Of a stretch of DNA of 64,000 bases, positions 8,362-17,261 are shown one piece after another. The stretch spans positions 248,001-312,000 of the forward strand of contig LGRD01000002.1 of assembly GCA_001263235.1 (NCBI GenBank), written 5' to 3'. Source of the stretch: Methylibium sp. NZG (lineage in GTDB: Bacteria > Pseudomonadota > Gammaproteobacteria > Burkholderiales > Burkholderiaceae_C). The notes below the pieces were generated by a model. It worked only from the letters and a program-made list of their open reading frames with translations, was not told where the DNA came from and did no database searches. A program made the position numbers and the translations under genes. Numbering within the stretch: position 1 is the first letter of the stretch; the number at the start of each line of letters is the position of its first letter.

Positions 8362-9054
8362 TCAGCGGTTGTTGACGCCGAAGTCGCGCCGGGCCGGTTG
8401 CGACCCCGTCGAGGGCACCGGCAAGGGTGGCGTTGACGGCTGCGCCTGCGGCGGAGCCACCATCACGGGCGGCGGCACGCTCGGAATCGCCTGCGCGGGC
8501 GGAGGCGGGGGGATCATCGGAGGCGGTGGAGGCGCGAAGATCGGGGCCGACATGGCCGCCGGGGGCAGCGTGCCGGTCGCAGGCGGGGGCAGTGGCGGAA
8601 TCTCCAGTTGGACCGATGCGGCGCCTTCCATCGGCCCGATCGACGCTGTGCGCAGACTTACCGCTTGCAACATAAGATCGGTGTCGAGTTGCGCACCCAC
8701 GGCGAACGCCCTGGCCGGTTTTCCGTCCACGGCGATCAGCGCAATGCCCTGGCCCGACGCGTCGGGCTTGGCGCCGGCTTTCGGAGCCATCACCCCCAGC
8801 AGGCGAAAGCGCGAGCTGAGCTCGGGCGCTGCGACCGTCGCGGAAGCAGTGGCCACGGGGGCCGCCCCGAGGAGCTTTGTCAGGTCTCCGCGCGCGACCA
8901 CCGCCGCGCCCACCGGCACCGCATGCGCGGGCGCCTCGGGCGCGCGCACCAGCAAACGCAAGGCCCAGAACACCAACGTGCCGGCCACCAGGGCCCAGAT
9001 CACAAACGCGCACACTCGTACAAACATGCATTGATTATGATTGAAGCGACTCAC
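8362..9054 (-). CDS. gspC: Type II secretion system protein C (GspC)
   Basis: Inner-membrane connector that links the secretin GspD to the inner-membrane platform. The 230-residue product has a short cytoplasmic end, one membrane helix (VCAFVIWALVAGTLVFWALRLL), then the homology region with SSRFRLLGVMAPKAG and QGIALIAVDGKPARAFAVG. A strongly proline-rich C-terminus of about 80 residues follows, with no visible PDZ domain. A second in-frame ATG at 9027 (MFVRVC) would give a shorter N-terminus. It lies head-to-head with gspG, only about 33 bases apart, so the two promoters must overlap the start regions. Confidence 0.85.
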   Translation of the reverse strand: MSRFNHNQCMFVRVCAFVIWALVAGTLVFWALRLLVRAPEAPAHAVPVGAAVVARGDLTKLLGAAPVATASATVAAPELSSRFRLLGVMAPKAGAKPDASGQGIALIAVDGKPARAFAVGAQLDTDLMLQAVSLRTASIGPMEGAASVQLEIPPLPPPATGTLPPAAMSAPIFAPPPPPMIPPPPPAQAIPSVPPPVMVAPPQAQPSTPPLPVPSTGSQPARRDFGVNNR

Positions 9055-9087
9055 AACTCCAGCCTCGACGCTGGCAGGGAATCCTTC

Positions 9088-9555
9088 ATGATGTTGCAGA
9101 TGAATCCGAAATCGCGCGATTGGCGTCTACTGGCGCGCGGCTTGCGAAGCACGCGCGGCTTCACGTTGATCGAGCTGATGGTGGTGCTGGTGATCATCGG
9201 CGTGCTGGCCGCACTGATCGTGCCCAACGTGCTCGACCGCGCCGACGACGCCCGCGTGACCGCCGCTCGCACCGACGTGAACAACTTGATGCAGGCGCTC
9301 AAGCTCTACCGCCTGGACAACCAGCGTTACCCCAGCAGCGAGCAGGGGCTGCAGGCGCTCGTCGCCAAACCCACCGCGGGCGCCATCCCGCCGAACTGGA
9401 AACCGTACCTCGACAAGCTGCCCAACGACCCGTGGGGCCGCCCTTACCAATATGCCAGCCCAGGCCTCAAAGGCGAGATCGACATCTACAGCCTGGGGGC
9501 CGACGGCGTGGTGGGTGGCGACGGCAAGAACGCCGAAGTCGGTTCCTGGCAGTGA
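9088..9555 (+). CDS. gspG: Type II secretion major pseudopilin GspG
   Basis: Main subunit of the type II secretion pseudopilus. It has a prepilin signal with cleavage before Phe in RGFTLIELMVVLVIIGVL, then the family pattern ALIVPNVLDRADDARVTAARTD and RYPSSEQGLQALVAKP. The calcium-binding C-terminal region DPWGRPYQYASPG ... DIYSLGADG is also present. Length is 155 residues from ATG 9088, which has AGGGA seven to eight bases upstream. The ATG at 9091 is a possible alternative. It opens the gspGHIJKLMN run; its stop overlaps the GTG of gspH. Confidence 0.97.
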   Translation: MMLQMNPKSRDWRLLARGLRSTRGFTLIELMVVLVIIGVLAALIVPNVLDRADDARVTAARTDVNNLMQALKLYRLDNQRYPSSEQGLQALVAKPTAGAIPPNWKPYLDKLPNDPWGRPYQYASPGLKGEIDIYSLGADGVVGGDGKNAEVGSWQ

Positions 9556-10061
9556 CTGAAAGTACCGTCGTGAAGTCGCGGCGCTGGATGCGCCAACGAT
9601 CGCATCACGGCGGCTTCACGCTGATCGAGTTGCTGGTGGTGGTGGTCATCATCGCCATCGCCAGCAGCGTGGCGACGCTGGCGCTGCGCGACCCGTCGGA
9701 AACACGCCTTGAGCACGAGGCTGCGCGGCTTGCGGCGCTGCTCGAAGGCGCTCGCTCGGAAGCACGCGCCTCCGGCCTGGCCGCCTACTGGGAGCCGAAG
9801 ACCCAAGAGAAAGCGGCGCAGGACGGCGTCGAGGGCTTTCGCTTCGTCGGCCTGCCCGAATCGGCCGAGCTGCCTGCGAGCTGGCTCGTCGAGGGGGTGA
9901 CGGCCGAGGTGGTCGGCGCACGCGCCGTGCTGCTCGGGCCCGAGCCGCTGATTGGCGCGCAGCGCATCGTCATCCGTCTCGGCGAGCGGCAGATCACGCT
10001 CGGCACCGACGGGCTCGGGCCGTTCGTCGTGCTCTCCAACGAACCGCAGCCGGTGCGCTGA
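9552..10061 (+). CDS. gspH: Type II secretion minor pseudopilin GspH
   Basis: Minor pseudopilin, 169 residues. The class III signal and methylation region is GGFTLIELLVVVVIIAIASS, with cleavage before Phe after a roughly 20-residue leader. The globular part includes LRDPSETRLEHEAARLAALLEGARSEAR, matching the alpha-helix pattern of GspH. The GTG start at 9552 overlaps the gspG stop (GTGA). In-frame GTG 9570 and ATG 9588 are alternatives. Its stop overlaps the gspI ATG. Confidence 0.9.
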   Translation: MTESTVVKSRRWMRQRSHHGGFTLIELLVVVVIIAIASSVATLALRDPSETRLEHEAARLAALLEGARSEARASGLAAYWEPKTQEKAAQDGVEGFRFVGLPESAELPASWLVEGVTAEVVGARAVLLGPEPLIGAQRIVIRLGERQITLGTDGLGPFVVLSNEPQPVR

Positions 10062-10492
10062 TGCAAGGCGTGGTGCGCGGGTCGGGGGGCCGCCGTGGTG
10101 GCGGCGCTGGTGCCCGCGCTGGTGCCCGCGCTGGTGTCCGCTGCGCTGGCTTCACGCTGATCGAGGTGCTGGTGGCGCTCACGGTGGTGGCCATCACGCT
10201 CGGCGCGGGCATCAAGGCGGCCGGTGCGCTGACTGGCAACACGCAGCGCCTGTCCGACGTCGTGGCCGCGCAATGGTGCGCCGACAACCACCTGACCGGC
10301 ATGAAGCTGACGCGCACCTTCCCCGGCATCGGCGACTCGGAGTTCGTCTGCGAGCAGCTCGGCAAGACCTACCGCGGCACGCTCGCGATCCGGCCCACGC
10401 CGAACCCGAACTTCCGTCGTGTCGACGTGCGCATGGGCGACGAGGAGGGCCAGCACGTCCTGATGTTGTCCACGATCTTGGGGCGGTTCTGA
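10061..10492 (+). CDS. gspI: Type II secretion minor pseudopilin GspI
   Basis: Minor pseudopilin of the tip complex (with GspJ and GspK), 143 residues. The prepilin motif is AGFTLIEVLVALTVVAIT. The pattern NTQRLSDVVAAQWCADNHL and the C-terminal RVDVRMGDEEG fit GspI. The leader before the cleavage Gly is unusually long (30 residues), rich in Gly/Arg/Ala and encoded partly by a 12-bp tandem repeat. The start at 10061 overlaps the gspH stop; no later start exists before the signal. Confidence 0.92.
   Translation: MQGVVRGSGGRRGGGAGARAGARAGVRCAGFTLIEVLVALTVVAITLGAGIKAAGALTGNTQRLSDVVAAQWCADNHLTGMKLTRTFPGIGDSEFVCEQLGKTYRGTLAIRPTPNPNFRRVDVRMGDEEGQHVLMLSTILGRF
10106..10141 (+). repeat. Three 12-bp tandem repeats in the gspI prepilin leader
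   Basis: Units GCTGGTGCCCGC (10106-10117), GCTGGTGCCCGC (10118-10129) and GCTGGTGTCCGC (10130-10141) encode AGAR, AGAR and AGVR. The repeat keeps frame, so copy-number change would alter leader length by four residues each time. Confidence 0.9.
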
Positions 10493-11160
10493 TGCGACTG
10501 CGTCCGCATCGCCGAACCGCGGTCGCCGGGTTCACGCTCGTCGAGGTGTTGGTCGCGCTGATGGTCATGGCCATCATGGCCGTGATGGCCTGGCAGGGCG
10601 TGGACGGCATCGTGCGCGCGCGCGACTCCAATCAAGACCGGCTCGAGCGCTCGCTGCGCCTGAACAGCGTGCTGTCGCAATGGGAGCAAGACCTCGCTGC
10701 GGTGCAGGAGACCGCCGTCGTGCCGTCGGCGCTGAGCTTCGACGGCGCGTCGCTGCGACTGGTGCGCCGCGCTCCAGGCGGCTTGCAATTGGTGGTCTGG
10801 TCGCTGCTGCCCGATTCGGGGAGCGCGCAGGCGGGCTCGAACACCTGGCTGCGCTGGGCCGGGCCGGCGGTCACGACCACCGGCGGCCTGCAAGACAGCT
10901 GGCTGCGCAGCCAGCAGTTCCAGGGCAACGAGCCGGGTCAGTTGCGCACGCTCACGGGCGTGGCGCAGTGGCAGGTCTACTACTTCGTCGGCAACACCTG
11001 GAGCAACGCGCAGTCCACCGGCAACGTCGAGTTGCCGCCGCCTGGCACAGTCGCACCGACCAAGATCGCTCTGCCTTCCGGCGTGCGGCTGGTGCTGAGC
11101 TTTGCGCCCGACAGCGGCCAGAGCGGCAGCTTGATCCGCGACATCCCGTTGCTGCCATGA
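10492..11160 (+). CDS. gspJ: Type II secretion minor pseudopilin GspJ
   Basis: Minor pseudopilin, 222 residues. The prepilin motif AGFTLVEVLVALMVMAIMAVMAWQGVDGI is followed by the family pattern RLERSLRLNSVLSQWEQDL and a beta-rich domain ending RLVLSFAPDSGQSGSLIRDI. The ATG overlaps the gspI stop (TGATG), and its TGA overlaps the gspK ATG (ATGA), showing tight translational coupling. Confidence 0.95.
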   Translation: MRLRPHRRTAVAGFTLVEVLVALMVMAIMAVMAWQGVDGIVRARDSNQDRLERSLRLNSVLSQWEQDLAAVQETAVVPSALSFDGASLRLVRRAPGGLQLVVWSLLPDSGSAQAGSNTWLRWAGPAVTTTGGLQDSWLRSQQFQGNEPGQLRTLTGVAQWQVYYFVGNTWSNAQSTGNVELPPPGTVAPTKIALPSGVRLVLSFAPDSGQSGSLIRDIPLLP

Positions 11161-12152
11161 AGACAACGATCGCCACCGCGAGTCCGCACCGAACTCAGCG
11201 CGTGCGACCACCCCGAGCGCCTGCCCGCCGGCAACGCGGCGCCGCGATCCTGATGGCGATGATCATCGTCACGCTGGTTGTCACACTGGCTGCCGGCATG
11301 GTGTGGCAGCAGTGGCGCGCAGTGCAGGTCGAAGCGGCCGAGCGTTCGCGCACGCAGTCGGCGTGGATCCTGGGCGGCGCGCTCGACTGGGCCCGCTTGA
11401 TCTTGCGCGAGGACGCCCGCTCAGCGCGGCCGACCGCGCTGAGCGAACCCTGGGCGGTGCCGTTGGCCGAAGCGCGCTTGTCGACCTTTCTGGCCGCCGA
11501 CAAGGACAACGCCGACGATGCGCCGGACGCTTTCCTCTCCGGCGCCATTGCCGACGCGCAGGCGCGCTACAACCTGCGCAACCTGGTCGGCCCCGATCTC
11601 AAGCTCGTCCCCACCGAGCTGGCCGCGCTTGAGCGCTTGTGTCAGGCAGTCGGCATCTCCAGCGACGTGTCCACGCGTGTGGCCGAGGGCCTGCGCAACG
11701 CGCTGGCGTCGGCCAGCGCCACGTCGCCGCTGCTGCCCCGCTCGGTCAGCCAGCTGAGCTGGTTGGGCCTGGACCCGCAGACGGTGCGCGCGCTGGAGCC
11801 TTACGTGGTGCTGCTTCCCAAGCCGACCTCGGTGAACGTCAACACCGCCGCGCGCGAAGTGCTGGTCGCTGGCATCAAAGGGCTCGATCTGGCGACAGCC
11901 GAGCGGCTGGTGCAGGTTCGGTCCCGCACGCCGTTCAAGACGCTGCAAGAGGTCGAAGCGCAAGTCCCGGGCCTGAGCCCGCTGCCGCCGCAGCAACTCG
12001 GTGTCGTTTCCACCTTCTTTGAAGTGAGCGGCCGCCTGCGCCTGGGCGACAGGGTGCTGGAGCAGCGCTCGCTGGTCGAGCGCCGCGGCATCGAGGTGGT
12101 CGCGCTGCAGCGCGAACAAGTCTCCAGCCGCGGCCTGCCGGGCGGACCGTGA
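11157..12152 (+). CDS. gspK: Type II secretion minor pseudopilin GspK
   Basis: Large minor pseudopilin that caps the pseudopilus, 331 residues. It has a basic leader and a hydrophobic segment starting RQRGAAILMAMIIVTLVVTLAAGM, lacking the Glu at position 5 as is usual for GspK. The large globular domain includes FLSGAIADAQARYNLRNLVG and the helix-hairpin-helix-like region SVNVNTAAREVLVAGIKGLD. Start ATG overlaps the gspJ stop. About 150 bases separate it from gspL. Confidence 0.95.
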   Translation: MKTTIATASPHRTQRVRPPRAPARRQRGAAILMAMIIVTLVVTLAAGMVWQQWRAVQVEAAERSRTQSAWILGGALDWARLILREDARSARPTALSEPWAVPLAEARLSTFLAADKDNADDAPDAFLSGAIADAQARYNLRNLVGPDLKLVPTELAALERLCQAVGISSDVSTRVAEGLRNALASASATSPLLPRSVSQLSWLGLDPQTVRALEPYVVLLPKPTSVNVNTAAREVLVAGIKGLDLATAERLVQVRSRTPFKTLQEVEAQVPGLSPLPPQQLGVVSTFFEVSGRLRLGDRVLEQRSLVERRGIEVVALQREQVSSRGLPGGP

Positions 12153-12268
12153 TGGTCTCGGATGACGCGTCGTCACGAACGCCGCCAGCACAGTTACAAA
12201 TGCCGGACTTGGCTACACAAACGACGCCTAAGTCTTTGATTTGTGAAGGTTTGTAGTGACCGCCTGTC

Positions 12269-12274
12269 TACAAT
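12269..12274 (+). promoter_or_regulatory. Possible -10 element upstream of gspL
   Basis: TACAAT lies 26 bases before the gspL start, inside the only sizeable gap (12153-12300) of the gsp run. No good -35 was seen at normal spacing. It may mark an internal promoter for gspLMNDEF. Confidence 0.3.
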
Positions 12275-12300
12275 GACGGCAGCTCCCGAATCCCGCGCCC

Positions 12301-13557
12301 ATGTCCATCCTCGTCGTCCAGATTGCCCCGCGCCAGCGCCTGAATGCGCGCAGCGCTGGGGCTGAGCCCGCCGGCCCACGGCCCGGTCAGGAGTACGACT
12401 ACGTCGTCAGCCCGGACGGACTGGCGCTGGAGGCGCAGGGCCGCTGCGCAGCGTCGCTGCTGCCCAAGGCGACGACGATCATCGCGGTGCTGGCCGACAC
12501 CGACGTGGCCTGGCACCGCATCACCCTGCCCAAGGCGCCCGCCACTCGGCTGCGCGCTGCGCTCGACGGCGTGCTCGAAGAAGCGCTGCTCGACGAACCC
12601 GAGGCGGTCCACCTCGCGCTTGCGCCGCAGGCGGTGGCGGGCCAGCCGACCTGGGTGGCGGCCGTGGACCGGCGCTGGTTGCGTGCCGAACTCGACGCGC
12701 TGGAGAAGGCCGAGGTCTTCATCGACCGCATCGTGCCGATGTCCTGGCCCGACGACCCGCCGATCGGTCACTTTGCCGAAACGCACGACGACCCTGGCGG
12801 CCCGGCGCAGACCGTGGCGCTGAACTGGGCGCATGCCGACGGCGTGGTGAGCATCCGGCTGCAGGGCAACCTGGCGCGCGCCGTGGTGCCGGCGCCGGCG
12901 CCGGCCAGCACGCGCTGGAGCGCCACCGCTGGCGCCGCAGCCGGCGCCGAACAATGGCTCGGCGCGCGTGTCACGGTGATGACGCAGGACCAGCGCGCCT
13001 TGCAAGCCGCGCGCAGCCTGTGGAACTTGCGCCAGTTCGAGCTCGCCCGGCGCAACCGCGGATCGCGCGCGTTTCGCGACTCGATGCGCCAGTTCTTCAG
13101 CCCCGGCTGGCGCACTGCGCGCTACGGCCTGGCCGCGCTGGTGGTGGCGCACATCGCCGGGCTGAACCTGTGGGCCTGGCAACAAGGCAAGACAATCGCC
13201 GCCAAGCAGGCCGGCATCCAGAGCCTGGTGAAGGTGGCTTACCCCGGCGTCGGTGAAAACGACATCCGGCGCGACGCCGCCGCGGTGATGCAGCGCGAGT
13301 CGCAGGCGCTGCGCACGCTCGCGGGCAAGCCTGGCGACGCCGACCTGGAGCCGCTGCTGCAAGCCGCCGCCTCCGCCTGGCCAGCCGACCGCCCGCCGGT
13401 GGAGAACCTGCGCTTCGAATCGGGCAAGCTCACGCTGGCGGCAGGCGGCTGGAGCCCCGACCAGATCGAGCAGTTTCGCGGCCTGTTGCAGCCCTCGGGT
13501 TGGCAGGTCGAGGCCGCTGAAGGGCGGTTGATCATCAGTCGGGGACGGGGGTCATGA
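12301..13557 (+). CDS. gspL: Type II secretion protein GspL
   Basis: Inner-membrane platform protein that recruits the ATPase GspE. The cytoplasmic actin-like domain (about residues 1-255) includes the DTDVAWHRITLPKAPATRLRAALDGVLEE pattern. One membrane helix follows near residue 275 (YGLAALVVAHIAGLNLWAW), then a periplasmic ferredoxin-like domain with NLRFESGKLTLAAGGWSPDQ. Length is 418 residues. Its stop overlaps the gspM ATG by four bases. Confidence 0.93.
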   Translation: MSILVVQIAPRQRLNARSAGAEPAGPRPGQEYDYVVSPDGLALEAQGRCAASLLPKATTIIAVLADTDVAWHRITLPKAPATRLRAALDGVLEEALLDEPEAVHLALAPQAVAGQPTWVAAVDRRWLRAELDALEKAEVFIDRIVPMSWPDDPPIGHFAETHDDPGGPAQTVALNWAHADGVVSIRLQGNLARAVVPAPAPASTRWSATAGAAAGAEQWLGARVTVMTQDQRALQAARSLWNLRQFELARRNRGSRAFRDSMRQFFSPGWRTARYGLAALVVAHIAGLNLWAWQQGKTIAAKQAGIQSLVKVAYPGVGENDIRRDAAAVMQRESQALRTLAGKPGDADLEPLLQAAASAWPADRPPVENLRFESGKLTLAAGGWSPDQIEQFRGLLQPSGWQVEAAEGRLIISRGRGS

Positions 13558-14057
13558 CCGCCCTCCCGCCGGCACTCGCCGGCCTTCGGCAGCAGGCGGC
13601 GAAAGCCTGGAACGGGCGCACTTTGCGCGAGCGTCAGGCACTGGCGCTGGTGGCGGCCGTGCTGGGGCTCTTCATCGTCTGGGCCTTGTTCGTGCAGCCC
13701 GCGCTGACGAGCCTGCGCGCCGCGCCCGCGCAGCTCGACCGGCTCGATGCGCAAATGCAGCAGATGCAGCGCCTGGCCGCCGAGAGCCGCGAGTTGCGCG
13801 GCGTGGCGCCGGTGTCGTCGTCGCAGGCGGCGGCGGCGCTGAAGTCGGCCACCGACCGGCTCGGCACCGCGGCCAAGATCACGCTGCTGGGCGACCGCGC
13901 GACACTCACGCTCAACGGCGTCAGCACCGAGGCGTTGCGCGCGTGGCTGAGCGAGGCGCGCAATGCCGCGCGCGCACGTCCCGTCGAAGCCCAGCTCACG
14001 CGCGGGCCCAAGGGCTACAGCGGCACGCTGAGCGTCAACCTGGCAGGAGCACCGTGA
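13554..14057 (+). CDS. gspM: Type II secretion protein GspM
   Basis: Small bitopic partner of GspL, 167 residues. A cytoplasmic tail with ERQALALVAAVLGLFIVWALFVQPAL is the membrane helix, preceded by the family's conserved Arg-Glu-Arg turn. A coiled-coil-like stretch (LDRLDAQMQQMQRLAAESREL) and a periplasmic alpha/beta domain follow. Its TGA overlaps the GTG of gspN. Confidence 0.92.
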   Translation: MTALPPALAGLRQQAAKAWNGRTLRERQALALVAAVLGLFIVWALFVQPALTSLRAAPAQLDRLDAQMQQMQRLAAESRELRGVAPVSSSQAAAALKSATDRLGTAAKITLLGDRATLTLNGVSTEALRAWLSEARNAARARPVEAQLTRGPKGYSGTLSVNLAGAP

Positions 14058-14941
14058 TCCGTCGCAAACGCAGCAAGAGCTTGTGGGCGCCCACCGTGGC
14101 CGGCACGGGCTGGGGCGAATCGACTTATGCCGAAATGTCGTGGGACAAATCGCGCAGCGCGGCCTTCCGCTGGGCCATGTTCGGGGTGGTGATCGGGCTG
14201 GTTGTGGCGCTGGTGGCGTTTGCACCGGCCGCGTGGCTGGCCCGCGCCGTCACCTCGGCGAGCAACCAACGCTTGCTGCTGGCCGACGCGCGCGGCACGG
14301 TCTGGAACGGCAGCGCCGTGCTGGTGCTCACCGGTGGGCCCGACAGCCGCGACGCCAGCTCACTGCCCGGCCGCCTGTCGTGGACGCTCGGGCTCAAGGG
14401 CATGGGCCTTGAACTGGTGGCGCGCCACGCCTGCTGCCTGAACGGGCCGGTGGCCTTGCAGGTGAAGCCCGGCTTCGGCCGCATGTCGGTCACGCTGGCG
14501 CCGTCGCCCGGCTGGACGGGCCAGTGGCCCAGCGCCTGGCTGGGCGGCCTGGGCACGCCGTGGAACACGCTGCAGTTGGGCGGTGCGGCGCGGCTGGTGT
14601 CGCCGGGGCTGACGCTGGAGTCGGTGCAGGGGCGCTGGCGCGTGCAGGGGCGGGCCGAGGTCGAGCTGGTGGGCGTGTCGTCGCGCCTGGCCACGCTGGA
14701 CACGCTCGGCAGCTACGTGCTGACCTTGTCGGGCGACCCGGCGCAAGGCGGCGTGGCGCAGTTGCGCCTGGCCACGCAAGAGGGCGCGCTGCAACTGTCG
14801 GGCGACGGCAGCTGGGGCCCGGGCGGCGTGCGCTTTCGCGGCGAAGCACGCGCCGGCACGGCCGACGAGGCGGCGCTGACGAACCTGCTGAACATCATCG
14901 GACGGCGCGAAGGCGCACGCTCCGTCATTTCGATCGGATGA
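14054..14941 (+). CDS. gspN: Type II secretion protein GspN
   Basis: Accessory component of the T2SN/GspN family, 295 residues, found in a subset of type II systems. It has a cytoplasmic tail of about 40 residues, a membrane helix (WAMFGVVIGLVVALVAFAPAAWLA), then a periplasmic domain with the repeated pattern ADARGTVWNGSAVLVLTGG typical of GspN. The GTG start at 14054 overlaps the gspM stop, and its own stop overlaps the gspD ATG. Confidence 0.9.
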   Translation: MIRRKRSKSLWAPTVAGTGWGESTYAEMSWDKSRSAAFRWAMFGVVIGLVVALVAFAPAAWLARAVTSASNQRLLLADARGTVWNGSAVLVLTGGPDSRDASSLPGRLSWTLGLKGMGLELVARHACCLNGPVALQVKPGFGRMSVTLAPSPGWTGQWPSAWLGGLGTPWNTLQLGGAARLVSPGLTLESVQGRWRVQGRAEVELVGVSSRLATLDTLGSYVLTLSGDPAQGGVAQLRLATQEGALQLSGDGSWGPGGVRFRGEARAGTADEAALTNLLNIIGRREGARSVISIG

Positions 14942-17238
14942 GCATGAAGCCACGCACCACTGTCCAAACCGCTGGGACGGGTCGAGCGAGCACCCACGCG
15001 ACGCCTGCTGCGACCACCGGCGCACGCACCCTGCTGTGCGCGCTGCTGAGCGCGTCGCTGCTGCCCGGGCCGGTCGCGCTGGCCCAGACCTCGCCCAATT
15101 CCTCCAACTCGGCCGGCGCAAGCGGCAACGCGCGCAATGCCGCTGGGGCCAACCGCTTCCGCGGCGAGCCGGTGACGCTGAACTTCGTCAACGCCGACAT
15201 CGAAGGCGTGACGCGCGCGATGGCCGCCATCCTCAAGCAGCAGTTCATCGTCGACCCGCGCGTGAAAGGCACGATCACGCTGTTCAACGAGGAGCCGCTG
15301 TCCCCGCGCGAGGCGTACCTGAACTTCCTGGCCGCACTCCGCGGCCTGGGCTTCACGGTGGTTGAGGTCGGCGGGCTGTACAAGGTCGTGCCCGAGGCCG
15401 ACGCCAAGCTGCAGGCCGGAACGGTGTCGGCTGGCGAGACGGTGTCGCGCCGCGGCGACCAGGTGATCACGCAGATCTTCAAGATCAACCACGAGAACGC
15501 CAACAACCTGGTGCCGGTGCTGCGCCCGCTGATCAGCCCGAACAACACCATCAACGCCAACCCGGGCAACAACACGCTCGTCATCACCGACTACGCCGAC
15601 AACCTGCAGCGCATCGCCAAGATCATCTCGGCCATGGACACGCCGGCGGCGGGCGACGTGGAGGTGATCCCGATCCAGCACGCCGTGGCCGCCGACCTGG
15701 CCCCCACCGTGCAACGCCTGACCGACTCTGCCGCCATGCCCGGCGTGCCGGGCGCGCCGGCGGCAGGTGGCGCCTCGTCGATCTTGGTCGACTCGCGCAG
15801 CAACTCGCTGCTGGTTCGCGCGGCCAACCCGTCGCGCATGGCGAGCATTCGATCGCTGGTGGCCAAGCTCGACCAGCCGATGAAGGGCGCCAGCGGGCTG
15901 GGCAACATCTGGGTCGTGTACTTGAAGAACGCCGACGCGGTGAAGCTTGCCGCCGTGCTGCGCGCGGCCTACACCACGGGCAGTGCCACAGGCGGCGGTG
16001 GCGGCGGCGCGTCGTCGATGCTCGCGCCGACGGCCGCACCGCAGGCCAACGCGCCCGGCGGCGCCACGCCGGCCACCGCGCCGGTGTCGGCCTCGGCGGG
16101 GCCCTCCACCGGCGGCTTCGTGCAGGCCGATCCGTCGACCAACTCGCTCATCATCACCGGCCCGGAGCCGATGTACCGCCAGCTGCGCGCGGTGATCGAC
16201 CAGCTCGACTCGCGCCGCGCGCAGGTCTACATCGAGACGATGATCGTCAAGGTCGACGCCACCAAGGCGGCCGAGATCGGCTTTCAGTGGCAGGCGCTGT
16301 CGGGCCAGAAGGGCGACCGCACCATCGTCGGCGGCGGCACCAACTTCGGCACCACCGGCAACATCATCTCGCTGTCGGCCGCCACCGCGCAGGGCGCCAA
16401 TTCCACCGGCTTTGCCGCAGCCACACAGGCGGGCATCCCGACGAACGGCTTCAACATCGGCATCCTGAACAAGATCGGCTCGATCTACACGCTGGGCGCG
16501 CTCGCCAAGTTCCTTGAGAGCAACGCCGACGGCAACGTGCTGTCCACGCCCAACCTGGTGTCGCTGGACAACGAAGAGGCCAAGATCGTGATCGGCCAGA
16601 ACGTGCCCTTCATCACGGGCACCTTCACCAACACCGGCACCACCGGTGGCGCGACCAACCCGTTCCAGACGATCGAGCGCAAAGACGTCGGCCTGACGCT
16701 GCGCGTGAAGCCGCAGATCGGCGAAGGCGGCACGGTGCGCATGTCGATCTTCCAGGAGAACTCCAACGTGGTCAGCGCCGGCAGCTCGGCCGGGCCGACG
16801 ACCGACAAGAGTTCGATCGAGACCACCGTGGTGGTCGACGACGGCCAGATCATGGTGCTCGGCGGGTTGCTGAAAGACGAGTTCAGCGGCAGCGCCGGCA
16901 AGGTGCCGCTGCTGGGCGACATTCCCTATCTCGGCGCGCTGTTCCGCAGCGACAACCGCACGCGCACGAAGAGCAACCTGATGGTGTTCTTGAAGCCCGT
17001 GGTGATCCGCACGCAGAAGGACTTGACCGATCTGTCGCTCGACCGCTACGACTCGATCCGCGCCCAGCAGAAGGACGCGCAGCCCGAAAAGAACCGTGTG
17101 CTGGGCATCAACGATGCACCGGTGATCCCGCCGCTGCGCGCGCCGCAAGGCTCGGCGCCGGAGCCCGGCGCGTTGCCGCCACCGTCGTCCGCCCCGCTGG
17201 CGCCGCCGCAGACACCGGCGCCGACCTCCTCCAACTGA
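14938..17238 (+). CDS. gspD: Type II secretion secretin GspD
   Basis: Outer-membrane channel of the type II system, 766 residues. A long signal region ends near GPVALAQ. Domain N0 begins GEPVTLNFVNADIEGVTRAMA, followed by three N1-N3 repeats (for example NNTLVITDYADNLQRIAKII and DPSTNSLIITGPEPMYRQLRA). The secretin domain includes VPFITGTFTN, IERKDVGLTLRVKPQI and the C-terminal VPLLGDIPYLGALFR. The tail is proline-rich, with no obvious S-domain. The ATG at 14938 overlaps the gspN stop; ATG 14944 is an alternative. Confidence 0.97.
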   Translation: MSMKPRTTVQTAGTGRASTHATPAATTGARTLLCALLSASLLPGPVALAQTSPNSSNSAGASGNARNAAGANRFRGEPVTLNFVNADIEGVTRAMAAILKQQFIVDPRVKGTITLFNEEPLSPREAYLNFLAALRGLGFTVVEVGGLYKVVPEADAKLQAGTVSAGETVSRRGDQVITQIFKINHENANNLVPVLRPLISPNNTINANPGNNTLVITDYADNLQRIAKIISAMDTPAAGDVEVIPIQHAVAADLAPTVQRLTDSAAMPGVPGAPAAGGASSILVDSRSNSLLVRAANPSRMASIRSLVAKLDQPMKGASGLGNIWVVYLKNADAVKLAAVLRAAYTTGSATGGGGGGASSMLAPTAAPQANAPGGATPATAPVSASAGPSTGGFVQADPSTNSLIITGPEPMYRQLRAVIDQLDSRRAQVYIETMIVKVDATKAAEIGFQWQALSGQKGDRTIVGGGTNFGTTGNIISLSAATAQGANSTGFAAATQAGIPTNGFNIGILNKIGSIYTLGALAKFLESNADGNVLSTPNLVSLDNEEAKIVIGQNVPFITGTFTNTGTTGGATNPFQTIERKDVGLTLRVKPQIGEGGTVRMSIFQENSNVVSAGSSAGPTTDKSSIETTVVVDDGQIMVLGGLLKDEFSGSAGKVPLLGDIPYLGALFRSDNRTRTKSNLMVFLKPVVIRTQKDLTDLSLDRYDSIRAQQKDAQPEKNRVLGINDAPVIPPLRAPQGSAPEPGALPPPSSAPLAPPQTPAPTSSN

Positions 17239-17261
17239 AGGAGCCGCAAAGGAGCTTCAAC

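Noticed and set aside
14713-17148. 811-codon minus-strand frame opposite gspD
   Set aside because: The translation is low-complexity Arg/Val/Asp/His and lies fully across gspD, whose motifs are unambiguous.
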